A DNA stretch of 64,000 nt from Batillaria attramentaria (GCA_018292915.2 JACVVK020000328.1:62001-126000), one strand, 5' to 3'; positions 43,263-55,192 are shown, numbered from the stretch's first letter. Numbers and translations: made by a program. Notes: generated by a model from the sequence alone, not told the origin.

Positions 43263-45112
43263 GTGATAGTATTAGCTTCCGGGGCATGTAGTAAGAACTC
43301 GGCTAACTATAGTATAAAAATCTTTGCCCCTTTAAAAAATTTGTGTGCATAGTAAAATATGGCAATCTGGTGCTTTTTGTTGGCTTTGGAAACAAGTTTC
43401 ATGCCAGGTAATAGTAAAATTAGGGAAAAATGAGGCTGGCTTGTGGACTATTTGTATTCATGCGCGGCTGGCACAGGAGCCAGCAGACGACCGTGGAATG
43501 AGGGGGTATGTGGTCGCTGCCAACATCGCCAAAAAACGGAATATTGGAATTTGTTTAAATTTCCTCTACGCATGAGTCTATGGCTGCCTGATTTTTGTGA
43601 ATTTTTTGGTGAATTTTAAAGCATTTCTAGGGTGTCATCTGCAGCGTTATGTGTAAGAGGAATATATAGCGTTTTCCTTCCAGATTTGCATCTGTATCAC
43701 GTAGCCTGTATAGCGCTGGCAGAGAACAGAGGGGGTAGTGCGCTAGACACTGTTAAGGAAGTATCAGTATCCGTATTTTTCTGGTAGAAACAGTTCTTGC
43801 CAGTAACCAATGTTTTTGAAGCCATTCTTTCTTCCGAATGACCCGGCGCACATAGCGTATGGCAAGGATTGAAGTTATCCAACAGAACAAAATCCACGTT
43901 TCAAGCATGCGCATCGAAGGCATTTCCCCAAGTTTAAATAGATTGCCGAGTAAGCTCGTCCACGCTCTGGCAACTCCCGCGTCACGGGGTCTGCCTTCAA
44001 CGTTAGGAACAAGAGGATAAAAGGGGGCTGTTTCGCAGATCAAAGGGCGCCGCTACAGAGGGGCGGAGCATCAACTCCCGCGCCAAACACCCGTGCTGTA
44101 AGAGGCGAGGGGACATGGCGGCTCTCAAACGATGAGATCAAAAGGAAATGGGCGGAGCTTCAGTTCCCCTGAGACAGAGCGCGCACCCACTTCAGGGCTG
44201 CCGTGACGATTGCGGCGACTGCTTGACAACAGAGACAACGATTAAGCGGGTATTCCTTCTCTGGCGGGACAGGTAGCCATACGGAGATCGATCTGGCCTG
44301 TTTTAGCGGCTCCAACGCATAGTGACGGAGGAGACCAAATGACCGGCTGAGTACAATAAGGTTTTAGTAACCGGGCACTTGCCTTTTGCTAGAAAGCCAG
44401 ATAAGATTTTGACATGTTTTATATTTTAGCTGTTATTTCCCATCAAGCCGAGTATTTTGATCCAAGATGCAAATCAACACCGAGCTTTACCTCAGTAAAG
44501 GCAATTTTTCCGCGAAAAAGCAGCCGTCAATTCCCCCCCCCCCCACCCCCCCCCAAAAAAAACAAAAAAAACAACAACAAAAAACAACAACAAAAAAGAC
44601 AAATATGGGGCGCCGTTTGCAACCAGAACTGAAACGCATTTGGCTTGCCCAAGCTCACTGAGTGAAGATACAATATACTGTCCGTGTGAAAAGCCACGGT
44701 GTGCATCACCACATTGCCTAATCAAGTGGAGCGACGTCACTAGTGTTGCGAGCAGTATAGGCTCTAGCAGACGACGTTTTTTGTATACGCTGCACGATGG
44801 CACCGTGTACTATACACAAACGACTATACATGTGTGTTACAGTAGCACCGTGTATTATCGTCAGTGAATCTTGGAATCAGCTGATACAATTTCAAGCCAG
44901 AATGAGTTTCAGACACCACGTGTGCCCTGCGACGTGTCAGTGTAGTCGTGCACTGACCGGCTGAGGCAGCTTGCTTACTTTGTGTCTGACACTGACCATT
45001 CGTAACGGACCTCGTGAATGCTGCCGGTACACACTCAGTACACACCTGACACACGAACTCACGACCCGAGCATTAGAAGTCCAACGCTCTACCATTCGAC
45101 CACCCCGGCTCC

Positions 45113-45150
<38 letters not shown>

Positions 45151-46019
45151 TTTCTTTGACAACTAATGAAATTGTATCACAGAGTGGGAAAGAGTGTTTC
45201 GTAATTTACACCTTCAAAATTCAGTGCATGACTGTGCTTTACCACGTAATCTGAGAGAGAGAGAGAGAGAGGGTTACCGCCAGATTGATATGGGGTACAA
45301 GGCTTGAGTTTTTCACCGTACGTAAACTTTCCGCATCCACGCGACACTCACATCTTCGTCCACAGTGAAGTAAAATTTTAAGTATTCTGAAAAGATGAGT
45401 TCTGTCAGGGCTCGTTCACTGGCGTTGAGTAGAAACAGAAAGACTGAGAGCCCAACCGTCATGAAATGTATCAGGTCACCACGCCAGTATCAACTTTTTT
45501 TTTTTTCTTTTTTTTTGATAGGTATATATATTGCGAACGTGGCTCCGTAAGAAGTTATCAACTAAAATTATTGGCGACTGAATAAAGAAACGCATTATAC
45601 CGTTTACTTGTTCTTTTGTGCAGCCAACAATAGATGTGTGCATTTATTTCCTAGTTTTCTCAGTTCAGAAAACGGTTGAAAAAGAATAAGGACAAAGAGC
45701 ATTTTCTCTAAGTAGTGCACATAGCATTTTACTCTCACGTTTGTTTGATTTTAATGAGTAACAATAACACAAATAAGTGGGGAGGAAGGGGTGTGGGGGG
45801 GGGGGGTCGTCCACACAGTCCGGGGTTGGGGGGGGGGGGGGGGGGGGGGGGAGGGGGGGCGTCTTTAGTATAGCAGGACATTGTAGACAGGTAATTTTCT
45901 ATCCTTTTTGAAAGAAATCTCTCCCCGTCACCAACCTCACCACTTCCTCCGCTCCCCTCCCCCCTCGCCTCGCTTAGCCCAACACACCCGCACCATACCC
46001 CAGCTCTCTCTCTCTCTTT
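43263..46019. other. interior of insertion, mostly unrecognised
   Basis: Contains a SINE A head fragment (minus, 45053-45114), poly-C/A tracts 44534-44590, (GA)n 45115-45148, and poly-G 45797-45857. No exon found. Confidence 0.5.
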
Positions 46020-46230
46020 CTGTGAAAATCTATGTGGCCATAGTTGTCAAAGACATTCTCTGTCTGTCACACTCAGTAAAACACAGTAGCTAATTTGTCA
46101 TGAACTATGCATCTGAGAGTATAACTCGGGAAACTTTCTCTCTGAAAGTCTCCCTGATACAATTCCGTTAGTTCCCTCTCTGGTAGTATAACTCACGAAG
46201 TCTCCCTGATGCAATTTCGTTAGTTGTCAA

Positions 46231-46269
<39 letters not shown>

Positions 46270-47180
46270 ATATAAATCCATTAGTTGTCAAAGAAAATAT
46301 CCCTCTCCCCCTCTCTCTGAATAATTATATGGCTTCACTCGTCAAAGAAATTCTGTCTGTTTCATTGAGTAACACAGTTGCGAATTTTGTCATGAACTAA
46401 GCATCTGATAATACAACTCAGGAAACTTTCTCTCTGAAAGTCTCCCTGATACAATTCCGTTAGTTGTCAAATCCCCCTCCATTCTCTCTCTCACTTTCTG
46501 GTACAGTACAACTTCTTTTGGGCGACCACTGCAGTGGCCAGATACGAGTGGTCTTAAAAGAGAGGTGGTCACCCAAAAGAAGCTTCAGACAGTGAAGAAG
46601 TGCAACCCAGGATCATTGTAACATTGGTCTGCACAGGCAGGTGGTCTCTCAAAGGGATGGTCACCCAAAAGAGGTTCTGCTGTAGTATCACTCACGAAAC
46701 ATTCTCTCTCAAAGTCTCCCTGATGCAATTCCGTTAGTTGTCAACCCCGCCCCCCTCTCTCTCTCTCTTTGATACTATTCCGTTAGTTGTCAAAGAAACT
46801 CTCTCTCTCTCTGGATAACTATATGGCTTTAGTCGAGTGTTTCCAGCTTGTGCAGAGTGAGTTTTACGGGCATAAAGCCACGCAAAGCTTGTGCAGAATA
46901 AAACCCTGACTAACTAATTAACTGGCTTCAATTGTTAAAGAAATTCGTTCTGTCTGTCACATTGAGTAAAGCACAGTAGCGAATTTTGTCATGAACAATG
47001 TATCTGATAATATAACTCAGGAAACTTGCTCTCTCAAAGTCTACCCAGATACATTCCGCTAGTTTTCAAATCCCCCCCCCCCCCCCCCCCCCGTCTCTCT
47101 GTGTGATACTATTCCCGTAGTTGTCAAAGGAAATCTCTCTCTCTCTCTCTGACTTGGTAAACCACAGCATTTTGTTGGAG
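46020..47180. repeat. degenerate tandem repeats with (CT)n
   Basis: The phrase (C)AATTCCGTTAGTTGTCAA recurs about seven times with CT runs and an AACTC(A/G)GGAAACTTTCTCTC phrase between. Confidence 0.75.
46504..46682. mobile_element. pogo/Tigger-like MITE
   Basis: Ends CAGTACAACTTCTTTTGGGC and, inverted, CAGCAGAACCTCTTTTGGGT, with TA on each side. 179 bp, inserted in the CT-rich tandem array. Confidence 0.8.
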
Positions 47181-47229
47181 AAATTATCCATATACATGTA
47201 CATCCCTGATCCTAAGACAATCTCCTTAT

Positions 47230-48250
47230 TTTGTTCATATCTTCAAGGTAGAAGGCAGAAAGTCTACACAATGGTGCGTTTTCTGAGGAAGGTGTTGTTA
47301 AAGCTCGGTATGCCCCAGAGGCTCTATCCTTGGCCCAGTTTTCTTTTGTTTATTCGTCAATGATATGCCCCTCTCCATCTCAAACTCTAATGTAAGCTGT
47401 GATATGTTTGCTGACGACTCCACGCGCCATGCGTCGGATATGGATGAGTCCAAAGTAAACGAAGTATTGCAGCATAGCCTCATTGAAGTCTCCCAGTGGT
47501 GTAAAAGTCAACCACATGGCAATCAATACCTAAAAAAAACAAAAAACCCTAAAGCATGCTAATAACAACGTGCCAAAATCAACAACGCAAACTATCTCCT
47601 CTGCGGTTGTCAGTTGGATCGGAGTCCATCGAGCAAGTCTCAAACCACCGTCTACTATGTGTCATAATTGACGACCAACTAAAGTGGAAAATGCATGTTG
47701 ATGGTATCTGTAAATTAATATAAAAAATCTGTTCTTGCTATCTAAACTAAGTCGCTTAGTCCTGACACCTGCAAGCTATTCTTTCAGGCCCACGTGCAAA
47801 GTCATCTGGATTTTGCGCCCACTCTGTGGCAGGAGTGCAGCGAAAATCAGTTCAAAAAGGTAAACTCCATTCACTGGCGCGCTGTCAAACTCTTACACTC
47901 GGGTAAATCTAATACCGACCAAAAGTTTAAAATCCTCAAACTTCTTCCTCTAAAACGGCATCTGGAATTTAACAAATGCTAACTGATGCACAAAACTGTT
48001 AGCTGCAAAGCCCCAACATATCTTTATCAACTATTTAATTTCAAACATGATAAACAACACAAGGAACAGTCTGCTCCTAATGCCTCGTCCAAGGGTTGAT
48101 ATCTAAATGTCTTTCTCAGGGGCATCCATATGGAACTCCGGCTTTACCACTGAGTATCTGAAACGTTTCCAGATTCATTAACTTCAAACAAATTCTACAT
48201 GACACGCTCATCTGACCATATGGATAGAACCCTAACCATTCCTTGATTCA
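47230..48250 (+). pseudogene. decayed non-LTR retrotransposon (LINE) reverse transcriptase
   Basis: Frames broken by indels spell a polymerase: a GMPQRLYPWP-like remnant of the GxPQGS block, SCDMFADDSTRHASD (the F-A-D-D active-site box), SQWCKS, then CVIIDDQLKWKMHVDGIC, and a C-terminal SHLDFAPTLW...HWRAVKLL...LPLKRHLEFNKC. Layout fits a jockey/CR1-type element. Multiple frameshifts and stops make it inactive. Confidence 0.78.
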
Positions 48251-48259
48251 TGATACTGA

Positions 48260-49307
48260 CAACGATGAAAGACACGATACTGCCTAGGAAGGGGTGATAA
48301 AAAATGACAAATGGGGTTGGTATAGGTCTGCATGTATTTTTTGTCCATCTACTTTCTCAGAGAGGCTAAAATCAGGGGAGCACCAGCATGTGCAATGTGC
48401 TTCTAAATTTTAGTCGCAAGTTTTTAGAATAATTCTTCTCCGATTTGAAGTGACTGTGACTTACATCTTTAAGTGGAACTGGTCAGAGTACACAGGGTGT
48501 AGTCTGTCCTGACTTGTAGGGGTAATGTGGGTTTAATGCTAGTGAAATGTTTGCCCTCCTACACAGAGGGAACTGTGCAGATTTAGTGTTGTGGACAGTT
48601 GATTTGGCTTTCAAATTTTTCCTCCATTTAAACAATAAGTCAACTTGGTTTTTTTTTTTTGTTTTTGTTTTTTTGTTTGTTGATTGAAATGGAAGTGAAT
48701 GGCAAGACACAGGGTCTTGAGAAAAAGCAAATGTCACCCCAGTGAAAATATTCTACTGCATTCAGTCCTCATTTGAATTTTAATGGCTAATTTGACTGCG
48801 TTATGGTAGTTGTGTTTTTCTTCAGTTCTGAACTACTCACTAAAAGGTGACAGGAAAGGCCTGGAGATGTGCATTTAAATGAGCATTGTTCAGTGCCTTG
48901 TGAAAAGTTTTAGAAACAATTAGCAAATAGGTTTACAAGGTCAGGAGCATAGGCAAGGATAAAAGTGTGACAAATAGTAGCAATCCAGGCGTCTAATGCA
49001 CCAACCCCGCCTAACCGAAGGCTGGCCTTGAGTCATGGCTTTTGACTTAGTTGGCTATAGCCTAAGTCGCCGCCAGTTTCTTATGCATGGACCGAGACAC
49101 TGGTCGAGACAACGGAGTCAAAAGCCTGCCGGCCAGTGCAATGACGTCATGCATTCCTGTGTGTGGAATTCCCGGGCATCCCTAGGAATTTCGCGCTGTG
49201 CGCATGTCCGAACACCGTTTCCTCTTTCCCGCGTGTTGTCGTGTTCGGTAATCGTCTGCTATTTGTTTATGGAAAGAAGACATCGACTTTACCCAGTAAC
49301 CCCATCC

Positions 49308-49310
<3 letters not shown>
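48260..49310. other. interior of insertion, nothing recognised
   Basis: No exon, transposon end or tandem repeat seen. Confidence 0.5.

Positions 49311-49371
<61 letters not shown>
49311..49371. repeat. (AT)n microsatellite
   Basis: About 30 uninterrupted AT units. Confidence 0.97.
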
Positions 49372-49375
<4 letters not shown>

Positions 49376-49519
49376 AAGAAAAAGGAATAATATAAGTATT
49401 ATAACCAACAAACTAACGAACAACTTAGTGAGAAGAGGAATACTTATAGTGGAGCGATGAATTTATTTCTTATTTCTTATGGAGATGAGAATGAAAATGA
49501 GTATGAAAGATGATTTGAA

Positions 49520-50100
49520 GTGTGTAGCAGTGTACGTGTGTGTTGGTTAGTGTTTATCAGTGTGAGTGTGTGTTGGTTTGTTAGGTGTCTGTAAAAGTGG
49601 TGTGCGTGGGCGTCTGTATAGGTCAGTGTGTGGCTGGGTTTGGAAGTAACGTTTTTATGCAGTGTGGTGAAGGTAAGAGTGGTCTGTGTGATCTGTTTGG
49701 TGTGGCATATGTGGGTGTTGTGTATGGGTGTCGTGGTTTTGGTGCAGGGTATTTGAGGTGTGATAAGGATGATGTGGGTGCAGATGTGGATGTGAATGGT
49801 GTGTTCGTATGTGTGGATGAGGGTGGTTTGGATGCGGATGTGGAAGATGGTGGTGTAGGTGTAGGTTTACTTGATGAGGGTGGTTCAAGGTGTATGTGTG
49901 GATGAGGTTGCTGGTTTGGTAGAAAGTGGTGCAGATGTGGATGTGTGTGAGGGTAGTGTAAGTGTATATGTGGATGGGGGTGGTGCAGATGTAGATGTGG
50001 GTTGTGTGTGCACAGGTTCAGGTGTGGATGCAGGTGTATGTGTAGGTGTGGGCATGCGTAAGCGTGGTGGAAGAGGTGTGTTGTTGGTGCATGTGTTACG
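49520..50100. repeat. G/T-rich irregular repeat tract
   Basis: Strongly strand-asymmetric sequence of GTGTGGATG/GGTGCAGATGTGG phrases. It is open in two frames only because of composition. Not a clean tandem array. Confidence 0.7.
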
Positions 50101-50120
50101 CGATATACGTGTACCTGCGT

Positions 50121-50310
50121 AGTTCATGTACTGCGCATTGTTTTGCGTAGTTCATGAACTGTCCGACGCTGTTGCATAGTTCATGAACTGCGCAACAATG
50201 CTGCGCAGTTCATGAAATACGCAAAGTAGAACTGCTCATTACATGAACTGCGCAAAGGGTGTAATCTCGGTGGTGAACACGAATCGCAGACTGTGAATTT
50301 CATGAACTAT
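50121..50310. repeat. cluster of AGTTCATGAACT palindromes
   Basis: Six exact or near copies of the 12-bp palindrome at about 50121, 50149, 50178, 50207, 50238 and 50296, mostly 28-31 bp apart, with GCGCA/TGCGT arms that make each unit a longer imperfect palindrome. Confidence 0.8.
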
Positions 50311-50509
50311 GCAATGTCGCTGTTTATCTTTATTGCCACAGCAAAACAAAAAACAAAAACAAAACCACTAAATTCTGACCTCAATGTCAATCGAAACTAT
50401 AGCGGAATATTGTTGCAAGTAATACGGGCATGACATGCACTGGTGCAATCTCTTTTGTTTTTGAAACATTTGCACCTGATTTTAAGACATCCTGTCTTGC
50501 AAGACCATT

Positions 50510-51428
50510 TCACCTTTCCCTGACCCTCACCCACCGACAACAGGCGAACAGCTGTACGGATGGACATCTCATCTGATGGTCACATGTAATCTTATTAAAC
50601 TTTGTCATTTCAATTTGGTTTCGTGCAAATACCCCTGATAAAACCCCAGCTTTTGTTCCTATTTTGAACCCTCTCTCACTTTTTTTTATGACAACACCAG
50701 TCAGGTTGAGTGGATCCCCCCCCCTCCCCCGATCAAACTCAGACACTGGTACAAGAACGTTATCGCCAACATCAAGAGCCTTCATTTTCGCAACTGATCG
50801 GTCGAGCATTCTTTTTGCTTGTCGTTTTAGACCATGTGCTGCAGCTGCTCTGATACTATGATAATGGTCATTTTGATTTTCATCTGCCTCTGTCGCGTCA
50901 CTCTGAGTCTGATCTGTCTCTGTCGCGTCATCCTGAGTCTGATCTGTCTCTGTCGCGTCATCCTGAGTCTGATCTGTCTCTGTCGCGTCACTCTGAGTCT
51001 GATCTGTCTCTGTCGCTTCATCCTGAGTCTGATCTGCCTCTGTCGCGTCACTCTGAGTCTGATCTGTCTGTGTCGCGTCACTCTGAGTCTGATCTGCCTC
51101 TGTCGCGTCACTCTGAGTCTGATCCGTCTCTGTCGCGTCACTCGAGTCTGATCTGTCTCTGTCGCGTCACTCTGAGTCTGATCTGTCTCTGTCGCGTCAC
51201 TTTCAGTCTCGTCGGTGTTTGTTGCGCCAAGCTGATTTCCAAAATTGTTGCGTCGGTATGAGTCTCATAATAATCGTCTGTGTCCATGTCTTCTTCTATT
51301 GCCCCCTTTGCATGAGCTTCCCGGTCTTCTTTTTTGCCTGTAAGAGGCCTTCGTAAAATCTCTAACCCTTTTTTTTCATAGTCATCAGACCACAAGCCTC
51401 ACGCCGAGTCATTTGTATTGACACTCAT
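50510..51428 (-). pseudogene. decayed transposon-type ORF with decapeptide repeat and KRBA2-like C-terminus
   Basis: On the minus strand ATG at 51428 reads MSVNTNDSA, a TGA, then GLWSDDYEKKGLEILRRPLT..., an acidic stretch, about eleven decapeptides of the SDATETDQTQ type, and HSIRAAAHGLKRQAKRML followed by VGDNVLVPVSEFDRGRGGDP and FKIGTKAGVLSGVFARNQ. The last part recalls the domain after the integrase core in KRAB-A domain-containing protein 2-like and related invertebrate integrase proteins; this rests on memory of the family. At least one stop and two frame shifts (one a single-base loss near 51142) disrupt it, and no integrase core is present. Confidence 0.5.
50890..51215. repeat. 30-bp tandem repeat
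   Basis: Eleven or so units containing CTGTCGCGTCACTCTGAGTC; in the minus-strand ORF each is ten codons. Confidence 0.93.
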
Positions 51429-51540
51429 CTTGCTTCAGAATCTTTGTGTTCAAGCACCTGTGCGAAAGATTGTGATCTGCCTAAAAATAATCCTGTTTTT
51501 CAGACAAATTGGCTTTGAGTGTATGTCTTTTACATCATAT

Positions 51541-51992
51541 CAGGGATGTCACTGGTGGCCGGACACAGGACTATGACCGATAGACTTGGCCAAATGTCCG
51601 ATGAAAAAAACTGTCCAGCAGGACAGATGTCCGATTGTTTATTTCAAGAGGATGTCATATGTCCGATTGTGTTTCTGTTCATCGCGGACAAACTAGTGAC
51701 ATTTTTCCGAGTGAGGGGCTGCCGCCTTGCGCTACTCGGGGAGCTTGCTCACTTGCGCAGAGAATATTTTTAGTTGCACGCCCGCAAAGCGAGTGACCTG
51801 TGGTATTTCCTAAAAGAAGCCCTCTGATTGGCAAAGAGTTTAACCCTGACCTTTGTTTATGTGGTTCCTGTTTTACAATGCTTTATGCCAGAATGTCCTA
51901 TTGTTTCGTTCCAGTTCAGGACAAATGTCCTATTCATCTGCCACCTTCCAGGACATTTGTCCTATAGGTTTCAAGCTCCAGTGACATCCCTG
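51541..51992. mobile_element. 452-bp MITE with 5-bp target duplication
   Basis: Perfect 15-bp inverted ends CAGGGATGTCACTGG. CATAT flanks both sides, and the empty site ACATCATATTAA is preserved in neighbouring array units (about 52440, 52980, 53337). Inner GGACAAATGTCC-type repeats occur near the right end. End sequence suggests a hAT-like non-autonomous element, but the 5-bp duplication makes class uncertain. Confidence 0.82.
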
Positions 51993-52534
51993 CATATTAA
52001 ACGTGTGCTGTGCAAATTAGCAGAAAATATCTTGTGGTAGCGACACCTCAAGTCTGTAAGAATGTTTGACTGGTGGACACAGGGTGAGTGGGTGGGTGTT
52101 TGGGGGTTTATCGTTCTTTTCCACCACATATGGTGATATCAAAGACGGGTCAACGATGAAAAAAGCAGGCACCGATTCCCTGGATTTCCCTGGTTACGTT
52201 CACAGGAAACAGACCTCGGCAAACATGGGAAAGCTAATTACTCAGCTTGAACTCGCATGAACAGACTCTTATTATTTGTTCATGTAGTGACTTTATAAGG
52301 TTCCCACGTAGTGTCTGCTGGTTGTGTCTGAGTCCCGAATATACATGCAGCAGTTGTGTTCGACCACCAGTGTGGAAGACAGTGTTCTGCCTAATAAGTC
52401 CTTTTTTCAGATCACTTGGCTTTAAGTGTATGTCTTTTACATCATATTAAGTGTGCTGTGCAAATTAGCTGAAATGTCCCGTGGTAGCGACACCTCTAGT
52501 CTGTAAGAATGTTTGACTGGTTGACACAGGGTGA

Positions 52535-52695
52535 GTGGGTGGGTGTTTGGGGGTTTATCGTCCTTTTCCACCACATAGGATGAGACGGGGCAACGATGAA
52601 AAAGCTAGCACAAATATTTGGCCCCAGCCGGGATCAAACTCATGACCTGAGCAGTAGAAGTCCAACGCTCTACCATTTGACCACCCTGGCTTCCC
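52535..52695 (-). mobile_element. SINE family A copy in the tandem array
   Basis: Minus-strand tail, body and head. A 5' fragment of another copy lies at 52085-52165 in the previous unit. Confidence 0.8.
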
Positions 52696-54186
52696 TACTT
52701 GTGGACACAGAGATTCCCTGGATTTCCCGGTTTACGTTAACAGGAAACAGATGTCGTTCAACATTGCAAAGTTAATTACTCAGCTTCAACACTCGTGAAC
52801 AGCTTCTATTTATTTGTTTATGCAATGACTTTCTCACGTTCCCACATTGTATTGGCTGGTTGTGTCTGAGTCCCGACTATACATGCAGCAGTTGTGTTCG
52901 AGCACCAGTGCGGAAGACTGAATTCTGCCTAAAAATAATCCTCTTTTCAGACCACTTGGCTTTGAGTGGATGTCTTTTACATCATATTAGCGTGTGCTGT
53001 GCAACTTATCTTAAATATCCCATGGTAGCGACACCTAAAGTCTGTAAGAATGTTTGACTGGTGGGCACAGATTCCCTGGATTTCCCGGTTTACGTTAACA
53101 GGAAACAGATGTCGTTCAACATTGCAAAGTTAATTACTCAGCTTCAACACTCGTGAACAGCTTCTATTCATTTGTTTATGCAATGACTTTCTCACGTTCC
53201 CACATTGTATTGGCTGGTTGTGTCTGAGTCCCGACTATACATGCAGCAGTTGTGTTCGAGCACCAGTGCGGAAGACTGAATTCTGCCTAAAAATAATCCT
53301 CTTTTCAGACCACTTGGCTTTGAGTGTATGTCTTTACATCATATTAACGTGTGCTACGCAAATTAACTGAAATATCCCACGGTAGCAACACATGATGCCT
53401 GTAAGAATGTTTGGCTGGTGGGCACAGATTCCCTGGATTTCCCGGTTTATGTTTACAGGAAACAGATGTCAACCTACGTGGCAAAGCTAATTACTCAGCT
53501 TGAACACTCGCAAACAGCTTCTTTTTATATGTTTATGCAATGACTTTCTCACGTTCCCACATTGTACTGGCTGGTTGTGTCTGAGTCCCGACTATACATG
53601 CAGCAGTTGTGTTCGAGCACCAGTGCGGAAGACTGATTTCTGCTTAAAAATAAACCTCTTTTCACACCACTTGGCTTTTAATGTCTGTCTTTTACGGCAT
53701 ATTACAGTGTGCGATGCAAATTACCTGAAATATCGCACAGGCAAATGTGTGTAAGAACAGGGATATTAAACCCAGAATTTTGATGTGTACACGGGACGTG
53801 TGTAAATTTGTGTAAGCCTTACACACTTACACATATGCGTTGTGGGGACCTCACCACAACTTAACCTGAAACCAATTTTTTTAGGCATTTTAGAGGTCAT
53901 ACAACACGTTCTTACACTTAGTGCAATGTGAGAACGTTCTCACAAACACCTCCGTTCCCACACCGTATCATGGATTAGTGTCTGAGTTCCCACAGTGCAC
54001 GTCGGACACGCGCACACACACACACACACACGTCAACTCCCGCCAAAAAGAACGCAGTGTCTATGACGCATATTTCGTTACGTCACTGTGTGCGTGAAAG
54101 TAAGTATTGTGTGGAGAAACGTCACAGTCTTGTTTTGTGTCACTGAAACTTGCTGCTGCGAGCAGCAAAATCTGCCCCGTCTCATA

Positions 54187-54214
54187 AAGTTGTTTCTCTA
54201 TAGAGAAACAACTT
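54187..54214. repeat. perfect 28-bp palindrome
   Basis: Arms AAGTTGTTTCTCTA and TAGAGAAACAACTT with no loop. Its 18-bp core recurs at 15293-15310. Confidence 0.95.
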
Positions 54215-54358
54215 AAAAAGATGACTTAAAGTAACTTTAGTACGTGTACTATAGCCTATGACCAAAACACCGGTTCGCGGCAATTCGAACCGGTTCGGCG
54301 AACCGGTTCAAATGGGAACCGGTTTTAACCGGTAAACCGGTTAACCGCGGCAGCTCTA

Positions 54359-54366
54359 CTCGCAAA
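54359..54366. repeat. right target-site duplication of the 25.9-kb insertion
   Basis: CTCGCAAA, followed by TAA, which would be the ancestral gene 2 stop. Confidence 0.85.
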
Positions 54367-54550
54367 TAATTATTGTTGACGCTGTCAGACAAATCGGGAT
54401 TAAAACCAATAGTGATGGCTTGTGAACAAAATCTACGAAGAATATTAATTTAAAATGATCAACTGACATTATGTCTTAGGTGAACAAGGGCAAAAAAATT
54501 AAAATTGTTATTGAAAGTGCGTGTACGTGCGTTCGTGTGCGGTGCGGTGT

Positions 54551-54583
<33 letters not shown>

Positions 54584-54833
54584 ACGAAAAAAGTCTCTCT
54601 CTCTCTCTCTCATGTGCATCGCGTCTTGTAATTTGTAACATGAAAATAAACGGTTTGACAACTACGAATTCCTTGTGCACTGCAATCGGCGTGGACTGCT
54701 AGATTTTCCTCATTGGCGTATCATATTTCAAATCTGAGCGAGTATTAAAACTAATACAGCCCACAAGGAAAGTGTCAAGTTATTCTCAATAGCAATCTCT
54801 GTCAATTATTTCCTGTTTAGGCAAGGAAATAAA
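54367..54833 (+). other. ancestral 3' UTR of Ig gene 2, displaced
   Basis: Begins with the original stop TAA and contains AATAAA at 54645-54650 and 54828-54833. A (GT)n and (CT)n lie at 54549-54611. Separation from the coding exon by 25.9 kb means it is probably no longer in the mRNA unless the insert is spliced or transcribed through. Confidence 0.6.
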
Positions 54834-55125
54834 ACCAGTAACACTCGTATGCTTGTGTGTCACACGGGTGAACATAGTTGACACAATTACAATAATTTCA
54901 ACCTCATTAAAAGCATTATCCGGGTTGGTTGGTTTGTTGTTGTTGTTGTGATGGCTATTTATGCGTGGCGCTGCTAGGCGTGTTTAGTTCTATCACTCTT
55001 AATTACAGATAGCCTGACTGTATGGTGGTTGGCCAACAGTGTCAGATACTTCGCCGAGCACACTAATAGCAGCGACACCGGAACAGCATTCCGAATCAGC
55101 TTATCTAGCATGTAAAACAGTTGCC

Positions 55126-55192
55126 ATGGTGTTCTTCCCAACAGTCGCCATGCGAGGCTTCTTATTGATATGGTGGCAGTTGGTTTTCACAG
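55126..55192 (+). CDS. leader exon of a third Ig paralogue
   Basis: ATG at 55126 encodes MVFFPTVAMRGFLLIWWQ and on to VFT plus one base, donor ACAG/GTAGGT, phase 1. It closely matches the gene 2 leader and its following intron. No Ig exon follows in the window, so the rest of the gene lies beyond 64 kb or has been lost. Confidence 0.7.

Larger units (their letters stand above)
51430..53760. repeat. ~0.36-kb tandem array, about five units
   Basis: Units carry GTGTCTGAGTCCCGACTATA, TGCCTAAAAATAATCCTCTT and ACATCATATTA. Two units are lengthened by SINE insertions (52085-52165, 52535-52695) and one by the element at 51541-51992. Confidence 0.85.
28480..54358. mobile_element. 25.9-kb composite insertion with hAT-type ends
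   Basis: Starts TAGAGCTGTGAACCGGTTC and ends GAACC...CGCGGCAGCTCTA, so the outer 8 bp (TAGAGCTG) are perfect inverted repeats, and both sub-terminal 100 bp carry several AACCGGTT motifs. An exact 8-bp duplication flanks it. TIRs of this kind with 8-bp duplications define the hAT superfamily. No hAT transposase is recognisable inside; the interior is nested or duplicated repeats, so the original element was probably much smaller and later expanded. Confidence 0.78.

Noticed and set aside
49585..50122. ORFs rich in Val/Asp/Gly
   Set aside because: Arise from G/T-rich composition; no domain and no splice or start context.
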